A DNA stretch of 11,593 nt from Candidatus Omnitrophota bacterium. Lineage in GTDB: Bacteria > Omnitrophota > Gorgyraeia > Gygaellales > Profunditerraquicolaceae. Positions 1 to 5,811 of this stretch are shown here, piece by piece. Where the stretch lies: NCBI GenBank assembly GCA_023228185.1, contig JALOBQ010000021.1:1-11593 (forward strand), given 5' to 3'. A program made the translations under genes and the position numbers. A model generated the notes under the pieces. That model did not search any database, had not been told where the DNA came from, and was given only the letters and a program-made list of their open reading frames with translations. How positions within the stretch are numbered: the stretch's first letter is position 1; each line of letters opens with the position of its first letter.

Positions 1-379
1 CTATCGGTTTTCCAGCCTAAAAAGATGCGTGATACTTGGCGCCAAGCTAAAATTATCTCCGGCAAAAAAAGATTTTATCGCTAACCTGATGCGTGAATAT
101 TTAAGCCGGCGTTTGAGTAGCCAGAATACAAGATTTGCTAACGCTGGATGTATTTTTAAAAATCCGCCGGATAATTCCGCCGGTAAGCTGATAGATTTAT
201 GCGGTTTAAAAGGCGCCGCAGTTGGTAAAGCAGAGGTTTGCGCTAGGCATGCTAACTTCATTTTAAACCGCGGTAACGCTAAGTGCGCGGATGTTTTAAA
301 GTTAATGCGCGTGATCCAGAAAAAAGTTAAAACAAAATTCAAAATTAATTTGCAACCGGAGATTAAAATATGGCGTTAA
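1..379 (+). CDS. murB: UDP-N-acetylenolpyruvoylglucosamine reductase, C-terminal part (5' end outside the window)
   Basis: MurB is a cytoplasmic flavoenzyme that uses NADPH to reduce UDP-GlcNAc-enolpyruvate to UDP-MurNAc, the second committed step of peptidoglycan synthesis. The frame is open from base 2, so the gene enters from the left and only about its last 125 residues are visible. They begin with a YRFSSLK stretch matching the family's 'YR.S' segment. The C-terminal MurB domain follows: AGCIFKNP, AGKLIDLCGLKG, a KAEVCARHANFILN region, and a final PEIKIW with the conserved catalytic Glu at 359-361. The catalytic position that is Ser in E. coli MurB (S229) is Cys here (codon 149-151). Its stop overlaps the ddl start by 10 bases, so the two are probably cotranscribed. 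Assignment is firm; the N-terminal FAD domain cannot be judged. Confidence 0.95.
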   Translation, partial: YRFSSLKRCVILGAKLKLSPAKKDFIANLMREYLSRRLSSQNTRFANAGCIFKNPPDNSAGKLIDLCGLKGAAVGKAEVCARHANFILNRGNAKCADVLKLMRVIQKKVKTKFKINLQPEIKIWR

Positions 380-1314
380 GTAATTTTGGTAAAGTAGGGG
401 TTTTAATGGGAGGCACTTCCTCGGAGAGAGAGATATCGCTTAAATCCGGTTCTGCCGTATTAGAGGCGTTAAAGGGAGCCAATGTCAACGCAGTGGGAAT
501 CGATATCAAAAATGAGGATCTTCTTTGGATCAGCCAGGTTTTAAAATCAGAAGCTTTGGATTGCGCTTTTATCGCTTTGCACGGCCGCTTCGGCGAGGAT
601 GGGCAGATCCAGAAGATATTAGAAGACTGTGATATTCCTTATACCGGTTCCGGCGTTCAGGCATCGGCATTGGCGATGGATAAAATCGCGTCTTTAAAAG
701 TTTTGCATGACAGCGGCCTAAGAATTCCGCGTTGGCAAGCCCTTCATAAAGAGGATTATTTGCAAAACGCGGATATTAAATTGCAGATTGGTTTTCCTCT
801 TGTGGTAAAGCCGGCTAATCACGGTTCAAGCATCGGGTTATCAATTATTCACCGGCCTGAACTGTTAGAAGGCGCGCTGGAGTTGGCATTCAGATACGAC
901 CAGAGAGTTGTAATTCAGGAGTATATCAAAGGCAGGGAATTAACAGTGGGAGTTTTAGATGAGCAGGCTCTTGCGGTAGTTGAGATTATTACTAAAAACG
1001 CTTATTTTGATTTTCAGGCTAAATATCAGCCCGGCCTGACGGAATATATCGTGCCTGCTAAATTAGACCAGCGAATCGGAAAGAATGTTCAAGATGCGGG
1101 ATTACGTGCGCATCAAGCGTTGGGTTGCTCTGGATGTTCGCGCACGGATATTATTTTGAGTCCTGATAGCCTGATCTATTTGCTTGAGGTAAACACAATC
1201 CCCGGAATGACTGCCACTAGCTTATTGCCGAAGGCAGCCAAAGTTTTGGGAATAAGTTTTAGCGGCCTTTGCCTGAAATTATTAAATCTTGCGTATGAGA
1301 AAACAAAAGTTTAG
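370..1314 (+). CDS. ddl: D-alanine--D-alanine ligase
   Basis: This cytoplasmic ATP-grasp ligase joins two D-Ala to make the dipeptide that MurF adds to UDP-MurNAc-tripeptide. The 314-residue length is normal (E. coli DdlB has 306). Visible motifs are GGTSSEREISL (14-24), HGRFGEDG (71-78), YTGS (91-94), the ATP-binding KPANHGSSIG (147-156), YIKGRELTVGV (185-195), FDFQAKY (213-219) and the metal-binding LEVNTIPGMT (272-281, with E273 and N275). The omega-loop Lys-Tyr pair (218-219), equivalent to K215-Y216 of DdlB, is intact. In the family, Phe at that Tyr goes with D-Ala-D-Lac synthesis, so I infer D-Ala-D-Ala as the product. GGAG at 358-361 lies 8 bases before the ATG. The start overlaps murB and the end overlaps ftsQ, as in many dcw clusters. 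Confidence 0.97.
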   Translation: MALSNFGKVGVLMGGTSSEREISLKSGSAVLEALKGANVNAVGIDIKNEDLLWISQVLKSEALDCAFIALHGRFGEDGQIQKILEDCDIPYTGSGVQASALAMDKIASLKVLHDSGLRIPRWQALHKEDYLQNADIKLQIGFPLVVKPANHGSSIGLSIIHRPELLEGALELAFRYDQRVVIQEYIKGRELTVGVLDEQALAVVEIITKNAYFDFQAKYQPGLTEYIVPAKLDQRIGKNVQDAGLRAHQALGCSGCSRTDIILSPDSLIYLLEVNTIPGMTATSLLPKAAKVLGISFSGLCLKLLNLAYEKTKV

Positions 1315-2092
1315 ATTACCGCGGAAATTAACGCTGATTTTATTGGCGGTTTTTCTGGTTTTATCTTTTTCCATAGGATATACCTGGAATTTCCTTTTGC
1401 ATTCGAGGTATTTCGTAGTTTCCGAGGTGGTTTGCCCGCAGAGTAATTTTTCCAAGCTTGATTATTTAAAAGGCAGGAATATTTTCTCTATTGATCTAAA
1501 AAGAGAATCCTGGAAGATCCTCCTTGGTTGTTCAGATTGCAGTAATGTGAGAATATCCCGCGTTCTGCCGAACCGGCTCTTTGTCAGCTTTTTAAAAAGG
1601 CAGCCAGTGGCTTTGGTTAAATTTTATAAATATTTCGCTCTTGATGCCTCTGGCGTGTTGTTTTTAGCTCCGCTGAATTTTCCCTCACAGGATTTGCCGG
1701 TGGTCTACGGGCTGGAGACAAAAATATTCGCGCCGCGTTCAGGTTTAAGGTATAATACCAAAGAAGTCCGCCTGGCTCTGGAAATTATCAAAGAGTTTGA
1801 AGCGAACCGTTTATTAAAAAACTTTCAGTTGAAAAAAATTGAATTGGCTGATCCTGATAATGCCAGGATTTTTATTTTGCTTCCGGCTCCGGGTTGGAGC
1901 CTTCCGCAGGCAAGCGCGTCTTCCTCTAGAGAGTGGGCTGGTTTTGAAGTAAAGATCGGCGACAGCGGGATCAGAAATAAGATTACTATTCTTGGCGGTT
2001 TGATCTTGCAGGCTAAAAAGGACCTGATGAATATAAAATACGTGGATTTAAGGTTTAAGGAACCAGTAATAAAATTAAAAAATGATAAATAA
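1295..2092 (+). CDS. ftsQ: Cell division protein FtsQ/DivIB
   Basis: FtsQ is a bitopic inner-membrane protein that links early and late divisome components through its periplasmic part. The 265-residue product has a short basic cytoplasmic tail (1-11), one membrane segment (about 13-31) and a POTRA-like domain (about 38-106). That domain carries the typical GRNIFSIDL (60-68) and a RVLPNRLFVSFLKRQPVA stretch (89-106). The DivIB/FtsQ beta domain follows, beginning YFALDASGVLF. Overall sequence conservation is low, as is normal for the family, so the call rests on topology, the POTRA motifs and the position between ddl and ftsA. I chose ATG at 1295. A TTG at 1289 in the same frame would add two residues, and neither has a clear Shine-Dalgarno, which fits translational coupling with ddl. 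The stop overlaps ftsA by 11 bases. Confidence 0.88.
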   Translation: MRKQKFRLPRKLTLILLAVFLVLSFSIGYTWNFLLHSRYFVVSEVVCPQSNFSKLDYLKGRNIFSIDLKRESWKILLGCSDCSNVRISRVLPNRLFVSFLKRQPVALVKFYKYFALDASGVLFLAPLNFPSQDLPVVYGLETKIFAPRSGLRYNTKEVRLALEIIKEFEANRLLKNFQLKKIELADPDNARIFILLPAPGWSLPQASASSSREWAGFEVKIGDSGIRNKITILGGLILQAKKDLMNIKYVDLRFKEPVIKLKNDK

Positions 2093-3338
2093 AAGTTATG
2101 TTTGCGCTTTGGATATCGGTTCAAGCAAGATCGCCTGCGCGCTGGCTTTAATAAAACGTAATCATATCGAAAATATATATTTTGACAGTATTCCATCTCG
2201 TGGAGTCAAGGCAGGCGTGATCATTGACGCGGTGGAGTTAGTCAGCATGCTTAGTAAAGTGATCAAAAACCTTGAACTGCAGTCAGGGATAAAGGTAAAA
2301 TTTATCCACACGAATTTTTCCGGTAAAGATATCTCCACTAAACATAGCCACGCGATTATCCCTTTGGCTGAACGCGGTAACAAGGTGATTACTTCTTTCG
2401 ACATCCAGAAAGCAAATGAACAGGCGCGTATCCTGGGGTCAAATATGGAAGAGGAAATTATTCATACTATACCTTCTAGTTACGCGATCGATTCCAAAAG
2501 CAACGTGATTAATCCTGTGAACCTCTACAGCCATAGATTAGAGGTGGATCTTTATCTGGTTTGCGCGAGAATTGCTTCCTTACAGAGCTTAAGCCGCGCG
2601 GTAAACCAATCCGGCCATGAAATACGCAATCTTTCTTTTTCCGGCTTGGCAACCAGCAAAGCGGTGATGAGCAAAGAATATAAAACCGGCGTGACAGTTG
2701 TCTGCGACATTGGCTCGGATGTCACGGAAATAATTTTATTTAAAGATGGTTTATTGCGGGATATCCAGATATTGCCTGTTGGAGGCAATATGGTTACCGC
2801 CAGCCTCTCAGAGGCTTTAAAGATTAACGCGGAACTTGCCGAAGATATCAAACGCACCTGCGGTATTGTTAACGATAGCGAAAACATTTCCGAAAATAAA
2901 GAGATCTTGATCAAAAAAGACCAAACTTACCGCCCAATCAAGCAGAAGGAAGCCAGCCAGGTTATTTGCTCATCGGTTAAGTTGATTGTAAACGCGATTA
3001 AAGAAGCAGTGGAGAAGAAGATGCCTCTTTATGAAATTAACAATTTTGTGGTTGTTGGAAAAACACTGCTTATCGATGGTTTCATTGAATCACTTGAGCA
3101 AACTCTTGAACTGCCGGTTAAAATGGGCCATATCGAGAATCCGGAAATCGTTGCGCTGGCAAAAGAGAATAATCAGCTCTGCGGGCAAAAATATTTAACT
3201 TATATTACTTGTCTGGGGATGATCTGCGAAGAATTGGAAACTAAATCCATCGGGACGCTGCCATTAGAAAAACCCATCAAAAATCTTTTTTTCAAAGCGG
3301 TGAACCGCTTTAAAGAAGTCTACCAGGAATATTTCTAA
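2082..3338 (+). CDS. ftsA: Cell division protein FtsA (actin-like), with degenerate nucleotide-site motifs
   Basis: FtsA is an actin-fold protein that anchors FtsZ filaments to the inner membrane and recruits later division proteins. The 418-residue length is normal. The phosphate-1 loop ALDIGSSKI (9-17) is intact, followed by RGVKAGVIIDAVE (40-52) and the SHS2/1C region with EEEIIHTIPSSYAID (123-137). LPVGGNMVTASL (231-242) precedes AEDIKRTCG (253-261), both typical of FtsA. The C-terminus (about 399-418, NLFFKAVNRFKEVYQEYF) can form an amphipathic helix like the family's membrane-targeting sequence. Two nucleotide motifs are atypical: phosphate-2 reads CDIGSDVTEI (208-217), where DIGGGTTDI-like is usual, and the adenosine motif reads VVVGKTLLIDG (323-333), where TGGGA is expected. 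No ftsZ follows. FtsA is much likelier than PilM or MreB because of the neighbours and the terminal helix. Confidence 0.92.
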   Translation: MINKSYVCALDIGSSKIACALALIKRNHIENIYFDSIPSRGVKAGVIIDAVELVSMLSKVIKNLELQSGIKVKFIHTNFSGKDISTKHSHAIIPLAERGNKVITSFDIQKANEQARILGSNMEEEIIHTIPSSYAIDSKSNVINPVNLYSHRLEVDLYLVCARIASLQSLSRAVNQSGHEIRNLSFSGLATSKAVMSKEYKTGVTVVCDIGSDVTEIILFKDGLLRDIQILPVGGNMVTASLSEALKINAELAEDIKRTCGIVNDSENISENKEILIKKDQTYRPIKQKEASQVICSSVKLIVNAIKEAVEKKMPLYEINNFVVVGKTLLIDGFIESLEQTLELPVKMGHIENPEIVALAKENNQLCGQKYLTYITCLGMICEELETKSIGTLPLEKPIKNLFFKAVNRFKEVYQEYF

Positions 3339-3385
3339 TTTCTTTTCTAATTCATAAACTGATGGTTTCTGCTGCATTCTTTTAA

Positions 3386-3413
3386 TTGACCCGTGGTTTA
3401 TATTATGTATAAT
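3386..3413 (+). promoter_or_regulatory. Predicted sigma70-type promoter for the yggS-to-rluD operon
   Basis: A TTGACC -35 box at 3386-3391 and a consensus TATAAT -10 box at 3408-3413 are separated by 16 bases. They lie in the only sizeable + strand gap between ftsA and yggS. The expected transcription start is near 3420, which puts the palindrome at 3417-3446 right at the start of the transcript. The boxes are visible in the sequence; promoter activity is inferred. Confidence 0.7.
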
Positions 3414-3416
3414 ATA
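3399..3416. repeat. AT-rich 18-bp inverted repeat covering the -10 box
   Basis: Two perfect 8-base arms, TATATTAT (3399-3406) and ATAATATA (3409-3416), flank a 2-base spacer and contain the TATAAT hexamer. It abuts the larger palindrome at 3417 with no gap. A palindrome over a -10 box can be a repressor operator, but AT-rich symmetry can also arise by chance, so its function is open. Confidence 0.55.
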
Positions 3417-3446
3417 TTTCGTCCCTGTTTCGAAACAGGGACGAAA
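3417..3446. repeat. Perfect 30-bp palindrome at the predicted transcription start
   Basis: The left half TTTCGTCCCTGTTTC (3417-3431) is followed directly by its exact reverse complement (3432-3446), giving 15 paired positions with no spacer. It spans the predicted start point and ends 10 bases before the yggS ATG. AAAGG at 3448-3452, a plausible Shine-Dalgarno, lies between them. It could be a dimeric repressor operator, a 5' mRNA hairpin affecting stability or initiation, or a copy of a dispersed palindromic repeat. A simple terminator seems less likely, because it sits downstream of a good promoter and no T-tract follows. Confidence 0.9.
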
Positions 3447-3456
3447 CAAAGGCGAA

Positions 3457-4125
3457 ATGATCAGAGAAAATATTTTAAGAGTTAAAGAGCGTATAATAGA
3501 TACTTGCCGGCAATGCGCAAGGGATCCTAGCCTAATCAAGATTGTTTGTGTGAGTAAAGCTAGGAGTGTTGAGCAGATTCGAGAAGCGGTTGCCTGCGGG
3601 CTTTTGGATCTAGGCGAGAATAAAATTCAGGAAGCGATTTTAAAATACAGCGATCAGAGCCTGGCAGTAATTGATCAGCTTATCTGGCATATGATCGGCC
3701 ACTTGCAGTCGAATAAAGCAAAAGAAGCTGTAAAGATCTTTGATCTGATCCATTCTGTGGACAGCCTGAAGTTAGTCAGAGAAATCGATAAGCAGGCGGA
3801 AAAAATCGGAAAGTTGCAGGAACTGTTATTGGAAGTAAAAACTTCTCCCGAAGAAACAAAATCCGGGTTTAGTATCCAGGAAATTCCGGCTTTAACAAAA
3901 GAATTAAATAATTTCTCAAATATCAAAGTGCGTGGTTTAATGACCATTGCGCCTTTGCAGGCAGAGGGTATTAAGGCGCGTCCGTATTTCGCGGCTTTAA
4001 GGCAGTTACGCGACGATCTTAACCCTGGTTGGCTGCTTTCTATGGGAATGAGCGATGATTTTACAGCTGCGATTATCGAAGGCGCGGATATTTTAAGATT
4101 AGGCAGGGTAATTTTTGATGGATAA
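3457..4125 (+). CDS. yggS: YggS/YlmE-family pyridoxal-5'-phosphate homeostasis protein
   Basis: Family members are single-domain fold-type III PLP proteins (COG0325/PLPBP) that buffer cytoplasmic PLP and affect amino-acid and vitamin B6 balance; no catalytic reaction is established. The 222-residue length is typical. Visible marks are the PLP-lysine motif VCVSKARS (30-37, with K34), LGENKIQEA, WHMIGHLQSNKAK, the SGFSIQEI region, RGLMTIAP and the terminal LSMGMSDDFTAAI with RLGRVIFDG, which provides the phosphate-binding residues. It starts 10 bases after the 30-bp palindrome, with AAAGG at 3448-3452 as a likely ribosome site. It overlaps proC, and the yggS-proC pair is common across bacteria. 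In several phyla yggS/ylmE lies just after ftsZ, which makes the missing ftsZ more striking. Confidence 0.95.
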   Translation: MIRENILRVKERIIDTCRQCARDPSLIKIVCVSKARSVEQIREAVACGLLDLGENKIQEAILKYSDQSLAVIDQLIWHMIGHLQSNKAKEAVKIFDLIHSVDSLKLVREIDKQAEKIGKLQELLLEVKTSPEETKSGFSIQEIPALTKELNNFSNIKVRGLMTIAPLQAEGIKARPYFAALRQLRDDLNPGWLLSMGMSDDFTAAIIEGADILRLGRVIFDG

Positions 4126-4939
4126 AATGAGAGTAGGAATTATTGGTTTTGGGAATATGGGCCAAGCGATTGCCGGCCGTATTAAAACTAATTATGCTCT
4201 GAGTATTTTTGAAAAGGATAAAAGCAAAATCGCCGGCTTAAGAGATATTTTTATTTGCTCTTGCCTTAGCCAATTAAGCGAAAGTTGTGAAGTGATTATT
4301 TTGGCGATTAAGCCGCAGGATTTTGAACCGGCGTTGAAAGATTTAAATTCTTTTGCTTCCGGGAAACTGTTTATTTCCATTGCCGCGGGTATTACGACAG
4401 CGTATATTGAAAAATACCTGCCAAAGGCAAGATTGATCAGGGTAATGCCTAATCTGGCTGCTACTATCGGTGAAGCGGAAACTTGTTTGGCCAAAGGTAA
4501 ATACGCTTTAGATAACGATATGCATTTAGCCAGGCGGATCTTTGATTTAGTCGGCAAGACCTGGATTATGCCTGAAGATTTGATTAACGCGGCTACGGCA
4601 ATTTCCGGAAGCGGGCCGGCTTATATTTTTTATGATTTGGAATCTCGCGGTATTGATGGTAGCCATCTTCCAGAAGGCTTGATTGAAGAATATATCCAGC
4701 GTTTAACAGAAGCGGCGCGATCAGTTGGATTCGATGAGCAAACTGCTTTGGAATTGGCCACTAGCACAACATATTCCAGTATTCATTTAGCCAGTTGCGA
4801 TGACCCTGCTGAATTAAGGAAAAAAGTTACTTCTAAAGCCGGTACTACGGCCGCGGCGTTAAAAATATTATCGGCTGGAGGTTCTTGGGTGCTTGCGGCA
4901 GGCGCCGCAATTAAGCGCGCGGAAGAATTATCCAGATAA
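4118..4939 (+). CDS. proC: Pyrroline-5-carboxylate reductase
   Basis: ProC is a cytoplasmic enzyme that reduces delta-1-pyrroline-5-carboxylate to proline with NAD(P)H, the last step of proline synthesis. The 273-residue product starts with a Rossmann fold, GIIGFGNMG (7-15), then has LAIKPQDF (62-69), ISIAAGI (86-92), VMPN (109-112) and the dimerisation domain with ISGSGPAYIF (162-171) and VTSKAGTTAAAL (237-248). That last motif is normally TSPGGTT, so Pro and one Gly are changed. Between the GSGPAYIF helix start and the IQRLTEAARSVGF segment are roughly 18-20 extra residues (about 173-192, SRGIDGSHLPEGLIEE region) that I do not recognise from the family. I prefer ATG at 4118, with AGGG at 4105-4108; ATG 4127 and TTG 4115 are in-frame alternatives. 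It overlaps yggS by 8 bases. Confidence 0.93.
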   Translation: MDKMRVGIIGFGNMGQAIAGRIKTNYALSIFEKDKSKIAGLRDIFICSCLSQLSESCEVIILAIKPQDFEPALKDLNSFASGKLFISIAAGITTAYIEKYLPKARLIRVMPNLAATIGEAETCLAKGKYALDNDMHLARRIFDLVGKTWIMPEDLINAATAISGSGPAYIFYDLESRGIDGSHLPEGLIEEYIQRLTEAARSVGFDEQTALELATSTTYSSIHLASCDDPAELRKKVTSKAGTTAAALKILSAGGSWVLAAGAAIKRAEELSR

Positions 4940-4940
4940 A

Positions 4941-4946
4941 AAGGAG
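4941..4946 (+). promoter_or_regulatory. Shine-Dalgarno for mtnP
   Basis: AAGGAG lies 10 bases before the ATG at 4957 and is one of the clearest ribosome sites in the window. It supports that start and independent initiation rather than coupling to proC. Confidence 0.75.
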
Positions 4947-4956
4947 TTCATAAATT

Positions 4957-5811
4957 ATGGGCAAAATAGGCATTATCGGCGGTAGCGGTCTTTATAATAT
5001 CGAAGGGATCAAATCAGTTAAACATATTGCTGTGAATACGCCTTTTGGTAAACCATCAGATAAACTGACTTGCGGAATATTGGAAGGTAAAGAAGTTGTT
5101 TTCTTGCCTCGCCACGGCGTAGGCCATCGCATTTCGCCCAGCAAAATAAATTATCGCGCGAATATTTTTGCGATGAAGAAACTTGGTGTTGAGCGGATTA
5201 TTTCCGTTACCGCCTGCGGTTCTTTAAGAGAAGAGATGCGCCCATTGGATTTTGTAGTGGTGGATCAGTTTGTTGACCGCACTAATTACGGCAGAAAGAT
5301 GAGTTTTTTCGATAATGGCATTGTCAGCCATATAGTTTTCAGTCATCCTGTTTGCAGCCAACTTTCCGGTCTGCTTTATCAGGCTGGTTTGTCCATCGGA
5401 TTGACGATGCATAAAAAGGGCACTTATCTTAATATGGAAGGCCCGCAATTTTCCACGCTGGCAGAATCCAAACTTTACCGCCTCTGGGGAATGGATGTTA
5501 TCGGTATGACTAATTTTGCCGAGGCTAAACTTTCGCGCGAAGCGGAAATTTGCTATTCTACTTTGGCCTGTATTACGGATTATGACTGCTGGAAAGAGCA
5601 GGACTCTGTTACTCTGGATATGGTGATGGATAATTTACGCAAGAACATTGAGAATTCTAAGAAGCTGCTTTTAAAAGTAATCCGCGAAATAAAACCGGAA
5701 AGAGTTTGTTCTTGCTCAAGAGCTTTGGAATTTGCCATTGTTACCGATAAGAAGTTTATCCCGAAAAAAGTTAAACGAGATTTAAAAATTTTAATAGGTA
5801 AATATGTCTGA
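4957..5811 (+). CDS. mtnP: S-methyl-5'-thioadenosine phosphorylase (MTAP/PNP family)
   Basis: The enzyme phosphorolyses methylthioadenosine, a by-product of polyamine and S-adenosylmethionine metabolism, to adenine and methylthioribose-1-phosphate in the cytoplasm. It is 284 residues, normal for the family. Motifs are GSGLY (9-13), LPRHGVGHRISP (50-61), NYRANIFAMKKLGV (65-78), VDQFVDRT (102-109), MEGPQFSTLAES (160-171), IGMTNFAEAKLSREAE (182-197) and TDYDCW (207-212). The two aspartates D208 and D210 correspond to the purine-contacting pair of human MTAP. A related 6-oxopurine or inosine-type phosphorylase cannot be excluded by eye, but Asp at these positions favours adenine nucleosides. The last 35 residues, beginning CSCSRALEFAI, form a short C-terminal extension. 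The stop overlaps ileS by 8 bases. Confidence 0.9.
   Translation: MGKIGIIGGSGLYNIEGIKSVKHIAVNTPFGKPSDKLTCGILEGKEVVFLPRHGVGHRISPSKINYRANIFAMKKLGVERIISVTACGSLREEMRPLDFVVVDQFVDRTNYGRKMSFFDNGIVSHIVFSHPVCSQLSGLLYQAGLSIGLTMHKKGTYLNMEGPQFSTLAESKLYRLWGMDVIGMTNFAEAKLSREAEICYSTLACITDYDCWKEQDSVTLDMVMDNLRKNIENSKKLLLKVIREIKPERVCSCSRALEFAIVTDKKFIPKKVKRDLKILIGKYV

Noticed and set aside
1..342. Minus-strand open frame of 113 codons opposite murB
   Set aside because: The murB frame has clear conserved motifs; the antisense frame has none and looks like a shadow of it. The same applies to the antisense frames within ftsQ, ftsA, yggS, proC, mtnP, ileS and rluD.
3339..3385. Terminator after ftsA
   Set aside because: Only a weak AAAC/GTTT pairing (about 3357-3369) is present, with no GC-rich stem and T-tract, so no terminator is called; readthrough from the upstream operon is possible.
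5600..5803. Possible T-box or other leader controlling ileS
   Set aside because: The region is mtnP coding sequence up to and past the ileS start; there is no room for a leader and no T-box-like motif was seen.
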